A stretch of 64,000 bases of DNA, from assembly GCA_964567995.1 (NCBI GenBank), contig CAZMOB010000003.1, forward strand, positions 124,001 through 188,000, in the 5' to 3' direction. The translations under genes were made by a program, and so were the position numbers. Positions 25,551 through 34,081 of the stretch are shown in pieces. Position 1 is the first letter of the stretch. Each line of letters opens with the position of its first letter. Under the pieces are notes generated by a model. The model had not been told where the DNA came from. It saw nothing but the letters and a program-made list of their open reading frames with translations, and searched no databases. Origin of the DNA: JAGOTP01 sp964567995. Lineage in GTDB: Bacteria; Patescibacteriota; Patescibacteriia; 2-12-FULL-60-25.

Positions 25551-25772
25551 ATGCGACAAACCATCCTTTCCATCGTCCTCATTGTCATCTCGATTTTGCT
25601 TTCAGCTGCGATTTTGCTTCAACAGCGCGGCACCGGTCTCGGACTAGCATTCGGCGGAGACACGACGATCTTCCGGACCAAGCGAGGCTTAGAAAAAGCC
25701 TTGTTCTACGTCACGATTGCGCTTTCTTGCTTGTTCTTCGGCACCGCATTCTTGGGCGTTCTCTTTGCTTAA
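25551..25772 (+). CDS. secG: Preprotein translocase subunit SecG
   Basis: 73 residues with two hydrophobic helices separated by LLQQRGTGLGLAFGGDTTIF, the SecG glycine-rich loop, and then RTKRGLEKALFYVTI. It assists SecYE-mediated export. The next gene starts 6 nt after its stop, so they share a transcript. Confidence 0.9.
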   Translation: MRQTILSIVLIVISILLSAAILLQQRGTGLGLAFGGDTTIFRTKRGLEKALFYVTIALSCLFFGTAFLGVLFA

Positions 25773-25778
25773 ACCCCC

Positions 25779-27656
25779 ATGGCCTCTTGGCTCAGTCGAG
25801 CGAAAGGCTGGTGGAAACGGTTGTTTTTTTGGCACACGCCGGCCGCACGTTCGGAAGAAGTCCGACCCGAAGCGTCTCATGACCATGCTTTGGTTTTATC
25901 CGTCCATGAGGCCACCCGGGTAAGCGGTTGGAAAAAACTGTCTTTCTTGAACCACGTCCTCACTCCAGGCGAGAAACGCTTGTTTTGGAGTTCGCTGATT
26001 GGAGCGCTGATTCTGTTGGTCACGAGTGGCTGGTTCCTCGCCGAACCGCATCTTATGCGTGTTCCAACCGATGGAGGCGCCCTAACAGAAGCGCTGATCG
26101 GATCGCCTAAACTGATTAACCCACTATACGCTCCCCTGAATGACGTTGATCGTGATCTTTCATCCTTGATCTACTCCGGCCTCTTCCGTTTAGACGAAAA
26201 ACTCGAACCACAACCAGATCTCGTTGAACGCTACGAATGGCGCGAAAACGGGAAAGTCTTGGAACTCGTTCTACGGAAAGATGCACGCTTTCATGATAAT
26301 GCTCCCGTCACCTCAGATGATGTCGTCTTCACTTATCAAGCCATAAAGTCTCCGGTCTGGCGCAGCCCCCTTTCCGGGTCATTCAAACAGCTCAACGTTG
26401 TCCGCGTAGACGATCAAACGGTTCAGTTCATTTTGGAGAAACCCGAACCGCAGTTTTTGAACCAACTCACGATCGGTATTTTACCTGGCCATCTGTGGGA
26501 AGATGCCCCAAATCCGCTGCTTGCCGATCTTAACCTGCGTCCGGTTGGCTCAGGTCCCTATCGGATTTCATCACTTCGTCGTGACCAAAAGGGAACGATA
26601 TTGAGCTATCGCCTCGATCGGTCCGAACAGTATTACGGAGTGAAGCCCTACATCACGTCTCGCGTTTTCCGCTTCTTCGGCGACACAGATCAAGCGATTC
26701 AAGCCGTAAAAGCCCATCAAGCGGATACACTCCCCTTTTTACCTTGGGAAGCGATGGATACGTTCGAGCATGATGCCGTGCATGCAGTAGGATTGCGTCT
26801 TCCGCAACAAACGATCGCCTTCTTCAATTTGCGTGATCCACTTCTCAAAGATGTGAAGCTGCGTGGAATTTTGAATCAAGCGATCGATAAACAAGGTCTC
26901 ACGGAAGCTGTGAAACCGTCGGCACTCCCAGGCGGGACACCACTCCCCTTCTTGGAGTTACCCGTTTCGGCCACGACGAGCAGTGCCACCTCGACCAATC
27001 CATCGCTCGACGATTTACGCCAAGCGCTCGAAACTGCCGGCTGGAAACTCGACCCGAGCACCGGACTTCGTTCACTTAAAACCGCCACCGGAGCAACGAC
27101 GCGGCCAACGAACGCCACAACCACCAGCTCAACCGGAACACTTCTCGCTTTCACGATCGATGTCCCAAATCAAGCCGATCTTCTGCGTATAGCGCAATAC
27201 TTGCAGCAACGCTGGTCTCTCTTGGGAGTAAAAGTGGAAATCGAAACACATGTCGCCGAACAGATGCTTCGAGACGTTGTAACTGATCGTTCGAGTTATC
27301 AAGTCTTGGTCTGGAATATTCTTTTGCCTGCAACGCAGGATCCGAGCGCCTTTTGGAGCAGCACGGCAGCGAGCGGCCAAGGACTGAACTTCTCGAACCT
27401 GGTCAGCAAATCGGTCGATCAACGAATCACTGAAATTCAAACGGCAACATCGACTCAAGGACTGCAAACGGCTCGTGTCAACTTCGCCAATGCCATTTTG
27501 GCTGAAACGCCAGCAATCTTCCTAGCACGTCCAACCTATGCGTATCTTGTGAGTAATCAGATTCAAGGCACCGGCGATCTGGATGTCGCAACACCCAGCG
27601 ATCGACTCACTCGCTCGGCACAGTGGTCGGTGGAGTCGGCATTGAGGTGGAAATAA
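25779..27656 (+). CDS. Family 5 extracellular solute-binding protein (peptide/nickel type), membrane-anchored
   Basis: 625 residues. About 80 cytoplasmic residues precede one hydrophobic segment (WSSLIGALILLVTSGWFLAE), then an SBP_bac_5 domain: GGALTEALIGSPKLINPLYA, LVERYEWRENGKVLELVLRK, ARFHDNAPVTSDDVVFTYQA and PVGSGPYRI. Peptide capture is the usual role. The long cytoplasmic head and the lack of permease or ATPase genes nearby are atypical for an importer. Confidence 0.85.
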   Translation: MASWLSRAKGWWKRLFFWHTPAARSEEVRPEASHDHALVLSVHEATRVSGWKKLSFLNHVLTPGEKRLFWSSLIGALILLVTSGWFLAEPHLMRVPTDGGALTEALIGSPKLINPLYAPLNDVDRDLSSLIYSGLFRLDEKLEPQPDLVERYEWRENGKVLELVLRKDARFHDNAPVTSDDVVFTYQAIKSPVWRSPLSGSFKQLNVVRVDDQTVQFILEKPEPQFLNQLTIGILPGHLWEDAPNPLLADLNLRPVGSGPYRISSLRRDQKGTILSYRLDRSEQYYGVKPYITSRVFRFFGDTDQAIQAVKAHQADTLPFLPWEAMDTFEHDAVHAVGLRLPQQTIAFFNLRDPLLKDVKLRGILNQAIDKQGLTEAVKPSALPGGTPLPFLELPVSATTSSATSTNPSLDDLRQALETAGWKLDPSTGLRSLKTATGATTRPTNATTTSSTGTLLAFTIDVPNQADLLRIAQYLQQRWSLLGVKVEIETHVAEQMLRDVVTDRSSYQVLVWNILLPATQDPSAFWSSTAASGQGLNFSNLVSKSVDQRITEIQTATSTQGLQTARVNFANAILAETPAIFLARPTYAYLVSNQIQGTGDLDVATPSDRLTRSAQWSVESALRWK

Positions 27657-27676
27657 AAGCACATCAAGCAAATAGT

Positions 27677-27703
27677 AAAACCCCACCGTTCGGTGGGGTT
27701 TTA
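27677..27703 (+). terminator. Terminator of the secG operon
   Basis: AAAACCCCACC and GGTGGGGTTTT with a 5-nt loop, followed by ACGC; palindromic, so it may also stop minus-strand transcription from the 27871 gene. Confidence 0.8.
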
Positions 27704-27706
27704 CGC

Positions 27707-27745
27707 TCTCAGAAGCTCGATCCTGCGATCAAGCAATCAGTTGAG
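27707..27745 (-). repeat. Family B 3' element, copy 3
   Basis: 39 nt aligned to the copies at 16025 and 19611. Outer stem CTCAG/CTGGG, inner stem AGCTC/GAGCT, core GATC/GATC. About 125 nt downstream of the GC-rich gene ending at 27871, next to the secG operon terminator. Confidence 0.6.
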
Positions 27746-27870
27746 CTGGGCGGCTCTGCGAGGGTTCGCTTGTACGGCCCAACTGCAGTTTGCAGAAGAC
27801 GTGGGGATCCGATGACCAGTCCATCGGGAAGGAGCGGTCCGCACAGACCGAACTGGTGGGGGGGGTGGGA

Positions 27871-28470
27871 TCAGCCCTTTGGGGCCTTCGTGCTCTCGTG
27901 GACGAAAGCGAGGAGCTCGCCGACAGCCGAGGGGGTGAGTACACGTGCGAGCTCGCGCACACTCTCGGGAACCGCGCAGCGCTCGAGGGCCTTGTTGAGG
28001 GTCTCGATCTCGGCCGCGTGTTCGCGGACGATGCTCTGTTCGCGCAGGAGGCGAGCGACGAGAAAACTGTTAGCCGGCGTACGCTCGTACAGCACGACAT
28101 ACCGCCGGTCGACGCCTGAACCGCTCATATAGGAGCCGATCATGTCATCGACTCCGTAGGGACCATATCCCGTGTGCTCGTCGTCGCTGATGACGAGCCT
28201 GTTCTCGAACCATCGCATCTCACGTGCGCCCTCGACGAGAACCTGGCTGCTGTTCACGCGCTCGGTACGGTTGATACCGTGCATCTTGGCCACGAAGACG
28301 CGGGTCCCGATCTCGCCTTCGCCTCGACCAGCGCCGGAACGCATCTCGACCACCAATACCTCCGTTCCGATGGCGGGCATTCTGTCGAGCACACGCTCGC
28401 ACTCTTCGAGAACGCTACCGTTGCCACCGAGAGCCGAGACGAGAGAATAGATGTGCAATGCCGTGATCAT
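27871..28470 (-). CDS. Hypothetical protein (GC-rich cassette)
   Basis: 199 residues from ATG 28470, preferred because AGGAG lies 9 nt upstream; a GTG at 28491 is in frame. Soluble, with a beta-rich N-terminal half (MPAIGTEVLVVEMRSGAG, TRVFVAKMHGIN) and a charged helical C-terminal half (LREQSIVREHAAEIETLNKA). No family recognised. A family B element follows it. Confidence 0.65.
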   Translation of the reverse strand: MITALHIYSLVSALGGNGSVLEECERVLDRMPAIGTEVLVVEMRSGAGRGEGEIGTRVFVAKMHGINRTERVNSSQVLVEGAREMRWFENRLVISDDEHTGYGPYGVDDMIGSYMSGSGVDRRYVVLYERTPANSFLVARLLREQSIVREHAAEIETLNKALERCAVPESVRELARVLTPSAVGELLAFVHESTKAPKG

Positions 28471-28519
28471 GACCTGTTGCTCCTCTGACACTCCAACCGG
28501 AGGTCGCGATAGGGTTCAC

Positions 28520-28618
28520 TCAGTTCCGTTCGACTGAGGAGAACAACTCCTTTAGATCAAAAGGAATGGCTCTTCTTAGTCCAACAACGGTCGTTCTCTC
28601 AACGGCGGACAGTCTCAT
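28520..28618 (-). CDS. 32-residue peptide upstream of the 27871 gene
   Basis: ATG 28618 has GAGGAG 9 nt upstream, a strong SD in a window where native genes lack one. The sequence MRLSAVERTTVVGLRRAIPF continues DLKELFSSVERN. It lies 50 nt before the next gene, on the same strand, so it could be a short partner or leader peptide. Its stop overlaps a CTCAGT/ACTGAG hairpin. Confidence 0.45.
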   Translation of the reverse strand: MRLSAVERTTVVGLRRAIPFDLKELFSSVERN

Positions 28619-28652
28619 ATTTTATTCTCCTCGTCAATTAGACTCCCCCTCT

Positions 28653-28693
28653 AAACAAAATCATCCCTTCATGAAGGGATGATTTTGTTTTTT
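28653..28693 (-). terminator. Terminator of the slipin gene
   Basis: AACAAAATCATCCCTTC and GAAGGGATGATTTTGTT, a 17-bp nearly perfect palindrome with T tracts on both sides, between the slipin stop and the 28618 peptide. Confidence 0.75.
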
Positions 28694-28707
28694 ATACCTT
28701 CAAAAAC

Positions 28708-29481
28708 CTACGATTTATCCGCCATCTTTCCTGTCAGCTTTCCCAACCCTTCAAAGGCACGGAGAACCTCGAGCGGAACAGCAAATACCACCGTATTGGA
28801 TTGATCACTGGATATATCGTTGATCGAATTCAAGGTACGAAGATGTAGAGCACCTGGGTTGCTCGACAGAATTTCAGCGGCACGGCGGAGGTTCTCAGCG
28901 GCGGCGATTTCACCTTCAGAGCTAATGATCACCGCGCGGCGTTCACGTTCCGCCTCGGCTTGCTTCGCGATCGTACGCTGCATCTCTTCTGGCAACGAGA
29001 TGTCTTTCAATTCAACTCCTTGCACTTCAATCCCCCAGCTTCCGGCATGTGAGGCAATCAGTTCCTTGATACGCATCGAGGCTTGATCGCGCTCTGAGAG
29101 CAGCTCATCAAGCGTCAGTTCCCCAACAATGTTACGCATTGTGGTCTGCGCCAGTTGCGAAATCGCATACCAAACGTTTTCAACCTCAATCACCGAACGA
29201 ATCGCATCTGTGACGTGATAGTAGAGAACGGCGTTGATCTTACAGGAGACGTTATCCTTCGTGATCGCATCTTGGTACGGAACTTCAACGGCCTTGGTGC
29301 GAATATCGACCTTCGTCATGCCCTGGAAAATTGGGAGAACCACTCTCCAACCCGGCTCAACCAACCCAGAAAATTTTCCCATCAGGAACTTCACCCCACG
29401 TTCATATTGGTTCACCTGGCGTAACGAAATGAAAATGATAAAAACAATGGCCCAAAATGCAATGGTTAGGAAGAGAAACAT
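28708..29481 (-). CDS. Slipin, SPFH/band 7 protein
   Basis: 257 residues. One N-terminal hydrophobic helix (about 2-20), then RQVNQYERGVKFLMGKFSG, VDIRTKAVEVPYQDAITKDN, AVLYYHVTD and LSERDQASMRIKELI, the order of stomatin-like band 7 domains, ending with an Ala/Glu-rich helix. Such proteins form membrane-microdomain scaffolds. Usually paired with an NfeD protein, which I do not see here. Confidence 0.88.
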   Translation of the reverse strand: MFLFLTIAFWAIVFIIFISLRQVNQYERGVKFLMGKFSGLVEPGWRVVLPIFQGMTKVDIRTKAVEVPYQDAITKDNVSCKINAVLYYHVTDAIRSVIEVENVWYAISQLAQTTMRNIVGELTLDELLSERDQASMRIKELIASHAGSWGIEVQGVELKDISLPEEMQRTIAKQAEAERERRAVIISSEGEIAAAENLRRAAEILSSNPGALHLRTLNSINDISSDQSNTVVFAVPLEVLRAFEGLGKLTGKMADKS

Positions 29482-29526
29482 ATGGAGGTAGGCTAGGTGG
29501 AGGCCGGAAAGATGTCAAAGACTGGA

Positions 29527-29832
29527 TTATGTCTGAGGCGGGCTAGGCGGATTTGGAGGAAGCACTGTCGAATTCTTAGGGGTCGAGAAGAAGAGATACA
29601 GCCCAATGGGAAACAGGGTGAAAATCCCGAGCAAACCAATCATCCCAAAGAACCCCAGCGCCACATTGATTACGCGACCAGCAAGAAGAGCACCGTTCCC
29701 GGAAGAACCAGCGCTTATCGCCGAAGAGAGGACAAAGTTCGCAATAGCAAAGAGAATCGGTGATCCGATCAAACAAACAGGCGGAATGAGGATGAACGCC
29801 AGCCCGAGTTTACGACGTGAAGAGGGGGTCAT
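29527..29832 (-). CDS. Small two-TM hypothetical protein
   Basis: 101 residues from ATG 29832; the longer open frame upstream reads through the antisense of tRNA-Arg and is not used. Two hydrophobic helices (about 10-34 and 57-88) and a Pro-rich C-terminus. No family recognised. It lies 45 nt upstream of the slipin start on the same strand. Confidence 0.55.
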   Translation of the reverse strand: MTPSSRRKLGLAFILIPPVCLIGSPILFAIANFVLSSAISAGSSGNGALLAGRVINVALGFFGMIGLLGIFTLFPIGLYLFFSTPKNSTVLPPNPPSPPQT

Positions 29833-29896
29833 ATTGCCTAAAGCATAGCATGACGTTACTCTGCTGACGCAAGATTGGCGCGGCAAGACAAAACCC

Positions 29897-29971
29897 GTCC
29901 CTATAGCACAACGGATAGTGCAGTAGCCTTCTAAGCTATGGATCCAGGTTCGATTCCTGGTGGGGGCACCA
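29897..29971 (+). tRNA. tRNA-Arg (anticodon TCT)
   Basis: Acceptor GTCCCTA/TGGGGGC with A73 and encoded CCA, anticodon stem TAGC/GCTA with loop CTTCTAA (anticodon UCU, reading AGA/AGG), T arm CCAGG-TTCGATT-CCTGG. Confidence 0.93.
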
Positions 29972-29973
29972 TG

Positions 29974-30003
29974 AAAACCACCTCGGAAACAGGGTGGTTT
30001 TTG
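29974..30003 (+). terminator. Terminator after tRNA-Arg
   Basis: AAAACCACC and GGTGGTTTT stem, loop TCGGAAACAG, T tract TTTTTG; starts 3 nt after the tRNA. Confidence 0.75.
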
Positions 30004-30027
30004 CTTAAAGATCACGCTCGTATGCAA

Positions 30028-30747
30028 CTAAACATTATCACCCTTCCAATCCTGCCCGGCTAAACAAACGAGCATCTTACTTTTCGTAGGATTCATCCCC
30101 ATGAATTCAAAATTTGTTTGGAGCGACTGTTTATCAATAGAAGACGTATTATTCAATGCAAACCATTTTGGAGAGGATGCTCTGCCTTCGTTATCAAGCA
30201 GCGCGAACCCAATCCAGTATTTTTCTTCCCTATCGATTGGAGCTATTTTTACCCCTGGCCAGTCATATGAATACAAGATAAGAAGATCCTGGCTATCCCA
30301 ACCAATCCTAAAACGAAGTGCGCGTTCGGATGCTCCACTGCCACAAGAAACTAAAACCTCGTGACAGTACATACCGTTTTCCACCCGCCCTCGTTGATGT
30401 TCCTCCCAAGAACCGCTTCCAACAAGAAGAGTCGATCGACCGGTGGTCGTATTTGGAAGAAGCGATTCTTTTGCCTCCTTCTTCCAAGTTCGCCATATAG
30501 CCTTTGTACGCGCTTCAATGCCAGAAGCTTCCATCATCGCATCAAACTCTCGAATAATCGCCCTCTTATCTGAACCGGTTTCAGCATCTTGTAATCGACG
30601 AATCAGCGAATCCATCGATCGACGCTCTTCCATGAGCGCGTCGATCAGCCTTAGATCCACATTTTCTTGAAAAGCCTCCTTTCTCCGGGGCCTAGGATGA
30701 TGCATTTCTGACCCACCTTGAGGAGACTCTACGCGCGGTATATTCAT
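30028..30747 (-). CDS. Hypothetical protein
   Basis: 239 residues from ATG 30747 (an upstream in-frame ATG 30771 is possible). A charged helical N-terminal half (LIDALMEERRSMDSLIRRLQ) and a beta-rich C-terminal half with several Trp and Cys (VSCGSGASERALRFRIGW). No TM, no family recognised. Native codon use. Confidence 0.6.
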   Translation of the reverse strand: MNIPRVESPQGGSEMHHPRPRRKEAFQENVDLRLIDALMEERRSMDSLIRRLQDAETGSDKRAIIREFDAMMEASGIEARTKAIWRTWKKEAKESLLPNTTTGRSTLLVGSGSWEEHQRGRVENGMYCHEVLVSCGSGASERALRFRIGWDSQDLLILYSYDWPGVKIAPIDREEKYWIGFALLDNEGRASSPKWFALNNTSSIDKQSLQTNFEFMGMNPTKSKMLVCLAGQDWKGDNV

Positions 30748-30803
30748 AAATAGAGCATTTGTATATTCCAATTATAGCTACCGGATCTTTAGTGAACAAT
30801 CTA

Positions 30804-31373
30804 TCAGCCTTTTAAAAACCATTTTCTAAGAACATCGATCTCTTGCTGAATCATCTGTCCCCCTTTTTTGAGTCGTTGGTTGGCACGCCACTGAGACACG
30901 CCTTGGGCAATACGGAGCGCAAGAACAATAACCGCCACCAACACCGAGAGCCTCGTCGCGTCTTTGAGATCCCAAAACGGGATGTAGTCCGCTACTTGAA
31001 GCACTGTCGAGGTTGGCAATATGGACCCTACTTGCTGCTGGAACCCTCGCGTCAACACATTCGTCGGAAGCGAAGCATTCCAAGTTCCGAATTGCTGTAC
31101 GAATTTACCAACCTGAACCAAACCACTCAAAGCCACCCCAAACGAAAAGATAATGAATCCAGCAATCACAGCCGTCTGCAAAGCGCTCCACAATTGCAAG
31201 CGCAGCAACAGACGATGCGATTTTAGTAAAACCACCTGACACTCGCGACGAGCAATTTCGGCTTCCAGAAGCGGTTTGCGCGCTTGCGGATAGCGCTCAA
31301 GCGTATCCTGTAACGGAAGGAGAGATGGCGGAACGGATAGGGACAGAACCGACGAAGGAGCCTTACTTGGCAT
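30804..31373 (-). CDS. Hypothetical membrane protein
   Basis: 189 residues. A helical cytoplasmic head, a hydrophobic segment near 64-88 (LQTAVIAGFIIFSFGVALSG), an amphipathic loop and a second hydrophobic segment near 143-160. No family recognised. Divergent from the ABC-2 exporter operon. Confidence 0.6.
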   Translation of the reverse strand: MPSKAPSSVLSLSVPPSLLPLQDTLERYPQARKPLLEAEIARRECQVVLLKSHRLLLRLQLWSALQTAVIAGFIIFSFGVALSGLVQVGKFVQQFGTWNASLPTNVLTRGFQQQVGSILPTSTVLQVADYIPFWDLKDATRLSVLVAVIVLALRIAQGVSQWRANQRLKKGGQMIQQEIDVLRKWFLKG

Positions 31374-31384
31374 AGATCACTTTA

Positions 31385-31414
31385 TTGTACCGATGAACGG
31401 CGATTTGGCATACT
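31385..31414 (+). promoter_or_regulatory. Promoter of the ABC-2 exporter operon, leaderless
   Basis: TTGTAC at 31385-31390, 18-nt spacer, CATACT at 31409-31414; the ATG is at 31422, 7 nt after the -10 box, and no SD is present. Confidence 0.5.
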
Positions 31415-31421
31415 TCGAACA

Positions 31422-32219
31422 ATGCCGTTTCTCGGAGCGTACAAGAAAAGCTTTGTCCTCGCTTGGAGCACCTATTTGAGCTACCGAGTGAACTTCGTTG
31501 TCGGCCGACTGCGTGAGTTCGTTGTGTATGGAGCGATGCTGCTCTTATACTCAGCCCTTCCACAAGGAAGTGGGAACTATACACAGCCAGAACTTTTAAC
31601 CTACACGCTTGTCAGCAGTTTACTTGGTTCAGCCGCCTTTATTTATGGCATGGCATCCATCGCAGATGAGATCAATTGGGGCGATCTGACGAATTATCTG
31701 CTGCGACCGATCAACTACTTTGGCTATTGGGTCAGTCAATTACTTGCTCAACGGTCACTGCTCTTGATCGGCGGATTTCTTCAACTCACTCTTCTCCTCT
31801 GGCTCTTCTCGTCGCAAACCTTTGTATTTCAAACCAACCCGTTCGTCCTTCTTCAAACCATGATCCTCTACCTCGGCTCGCTCGCGCTGATCCAAACCTT
31901 TGATTTCATTGGTGGCCTTTTCTCATTTTGGACGAATAAAGGTCATGGCATGCGTTGGCTGATCATGATTTTCATTCAGTTTCTGTCGGGGAGCTATATC
32001 CCGCTCGATACACTGCCTGGACCGATTCATACGATCTTAGCGTGGACGCCGTTCCCTTCACTTCTATTCGCGCCTCTTCAGGCCTATCTCGGACGTCTCA
32101 CTCCACTCGCTTGGATTCAAACCGTGGCTATCCAATGGCTTTGGATTGGGATCGCTGTTTTAACGGTTCGCCTGCTCTGGCGACGCGGGTTAAAGACCTA
32201 TGGCGCTTATGGACGATAG
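31422..32219 (+). CDS. ABC-2 type transporter permease (ABC2_membrane_6 type), subunit 1
   Basis: 265 residues with six hydrophobic segments. AWSTYLSYRVNFVVGRLREF at the start and DEINWGDLTNYLLRPINYFGYW in the first loop are typical of the paired permease family (PF06182-like) found next to a dedicated ATPase. It overlaps the second permease by 20 nt. The substrate of the exporter is unknown. Confidence 0.85.
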   Translation: MPFLGAYKKSFVLAWSTYLSYRVNFVVGRLREFVVYGAMLLLYSALPQGSGNYTQPELLTYTLVSSLLGSAAFIYGMASIADEINWGDLTNYLLRPINYFGYWVSQLLAQRSLLLIGGFLQLTLLLWLFSSQTFVFQTNPFVLLQTMILYLGSLALIQTFDFIGGLFSFWTNKGHGMRWLIMIFIQFLSGSYIPLDTLPGPIHTILAWTPFPSLLFAPLQAYLGRLTPLAWIQTVAIQWLWIGIAVLTVRLLWRRGLKTYGAYGR

Positions 32220-33015
32220 ATTCTCTCGGCTACGCCAATATGTGCGAATTTGGCGTCAGTCGAACATCATGAATTTTCGGACCAACACGACTTCCGTTCT
32301 AGAGTTCGTGAGCTACATCATCGCCAAGACATTGCGCATCGGTTTTTTCTTCGTGTTTGTCTATGCCCTTTTCCGCAACACCGAATCACTCGTCGGCTAT
32401 AGCCGGGGAGAAGTCCTACTCTTCTGTGTCTTCATGAACACGATCGACATCACGTTTCAACTTCTGTGTCGTGGCTTAACAACAATTCCAAACATGGTCC
32501 GCAAAGGTGAATACGACATCCTCCTCACCAAACCAGTCTCACCGTTCTTTTTATCTTGCTTCAAGATGTTTGATTTCATGGATTTCTTTACCCTCATTCC
32601 GGCCATCATCCTGCTTGGATTCGCCATTCATGAACTACCCTACAGCCTTGCATTAGGGAACGTGGTCCTCGCAATGATCTGTTGGGTCTGCAGTCTGATC
32701 ATGGCAGTATCCTTGAACGTCATTATCGCCTCACTGGCGTTTTGGGTCACAGAGATCGAAAATGGTGTTTGGATTTATCGTGATCTGGTCTATGTCGGAC
32801 GCTTCCCGCCTGAGATCTATCCAACCAGTATCCGCAACGTGTTTACGTTTCTGATTCCGGTGCTGCTGATCGTCTCCACTCCCACCAAGGCACTCATCGG
32901 CCAAGCGGATCCAATGAACCTTGTCGCTATGATCTGCATGACGTGTCTTCTGATCGTTCTGAGTCACCTCCTCTGGATCAAAGCCCTTCGCCGCTACGCT
33001 TCAGCCAGCGCTTAA
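32200..33015 (+). CDS. ABC-2 type transporter permease, subunit 2
   Basis: 271 residues, about six hydrophobic segments. The N-terminal WRQSNIMNFRTNTTSVLEFV and the loop VRKGEYDILLTKPVSPFFLS parallel the same regions of subunit 1 (DLTNYLLRPINYF), so the two are diverged paralogues that form a heterodimer. Ends 12 nt before the ATPase gene. Confidence 0.85.
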   Translation: MALMDDRFSRLRQYVRIWRQSNIMNFRTNTTSVLEFVSYIIAKTLRIGFFFVFVYALFRNTESLVGYSRGEVLLFCVFMNTIDITFQLLCRGLTTIPNMVRKGEYDILLTKPVSPFFLSCFKMFDFMDFFTLIPAIILLGFAIHELPYSLALGNVVLAMICWVCSLIMAVSLNVIIASLAFWVTEIENGVWIYRDLVYVGRFPPEIYPTSIRNVFTFLIPVLLIVSTPTKALIGQADPMNLVAMICMTCLLIVLSHLLWIKALRRYASASA

Positions 33016-33027
33016 ACTTCTCCATCT

Positions 33028-34008
33028 ATGTCTCTTGCCATCGTCGTCAAACAGTTGAAGAAAGTCTACGAAGTTGAACAAAAACAACCTGGATTGGCTG
33101 GCGCGATTCGCTCTTTACTCAAACCAAAGATCGAAGAACGCGTGGCTGTTGATGACATTTCGTTTTCGATTGAAGCCGGGAGCTGTGTGGGTTTCATCGG
33201 ACCAAACGGGGCTGGCAAAACAACCACGCTCAAAATGCTGTCAGGGATTCTCTGGCCAACCAGCGGCGAAGCGACCGTACTCGGACATGTTCCTTGGAAG
33301 CGCGAACGGGCCTTCCAAGAGCAGTTTGGGATCGTGCTCGGAGCCAAGAACCAACTTTGGTGGGATCTGCCTGCTCGCGATACGTTCGAACTCAACAAAG
33401 AAATCTACCGCTTACCTGAAGCAGCCTTCTCGGAGCGTGTTTCAGTTCTCGCCAAGCTTTTGCAGGTCGATCACAAGCTGGATGTTCCTGTTCGCAAGCT
33501 ATCCCTGGGTGAACGGATGAAGTGCGAGCTGATTAATGCACTCCTTCATCGACCGAAGGTTCTCCTTTTAGATGAACCGACCATTGGCCTCGATGTCGTC
33601 GCGCAACAAACCGTGCGTGAATTCCTACGAACCTGGAATCAGGAAGAGAAGACCACTATCCTTCTCACCTCACACGCTATGGCCGACGTAGAGCGGCTCT
33701 GTTCACGCGTCATCGTGATTCAAGAAGGACAGCTACGCTACAACGGCGAACTGCGCGCCCTCGCCGACCAGATGAGTGACGATCGGATCATTCGTATTCA
33801 GTCTAAAACAGTTTTACACAAAGAGGCTCTGGAAAAGATCGGCGCCGTATTACAACTCGACGGACAAGAGGCCAGACTGCAGGTCAAACGAGCCGATATT
33901 CCACGAGTGACTAAAGATTTGCTCGACCGCTTTGAGATCGAAGACCTGTCGATCGAACAATTGCCGATCGAAGACGTGATTCGGACACTCTTTCAAACAA
34001 AAACGTAA
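33028..34008 (+). CDS. ABC transporter ATP-binding protein
   Basis: 326 residues. Walker A GPNGAGKTT at about 55-63, signature LSLGERMKCELINAL, Walker B VLLLDEPTIGLD, and switch His in LLTSHAMADVERL. The signature is LSLGE rather than LSGGQ, normal for this exporter family. A C-terminal domain of about 90 residues follows. It energises the two upstream permeases. Confidence 0.9.
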   Translation: MSLAIVVKQLKKVYEVEQKQPGLAGAIRSLLKPKIEERVAVDDISFSIEAGSCVGFIGPNGAGKTTTLKMLSGILWPTSGEATVLGHVPWKRERAFQEQFGIVLGAKNQLWWDLPARDTFELNKEIYRLPEAAFSERVSVLAKLLQVDHKLDVPVRKLSLGERMKCELINALLHRPKVLLLDEPTIGLDVVAQQTVREFLRTWNQEEKTTILLTSHAMADVERLCSRVIVIQEGQLRYNGELRALADQMSDDRIIRIQSKTVLHKEALEKIGAVLQLDGQEARLQVKRADIPRVTKDLLDRFEIEDLSIEQLPIEDVIRTLFQTKT

Positions 34009-34027
34009 AAAGAGAGTGTTTCTATAC

Positions 34028-34068
34028 AAAAACGGCCGAATCTGCTATCGTAGATCGGCCGTTTTTGG
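34028..34068 (+). terminator. Terminator of the ABC operon / leader hairpin of the next cassette
   Basis: AAAAACGGCCGA and TCGGCCGTTTTT form a 12-bp stem with a 15-nt loop. It follows the ABC ATPase stop by 19 nt. A CTATAC box at 34022-34027 suggests that a cassette promoter may start just before it, in which case the hairpin would also lie in that leader. Confidence 0.7.
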
Positions 34069-34081
34069 CACTGGAGGCGCC

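Noticed and set aside
29833..30027. N-terminal extension of the 29527 gene
   Set aside because: It reads through the complement of tRNA-Arg and its terminator; ATG 29832 is used instead.
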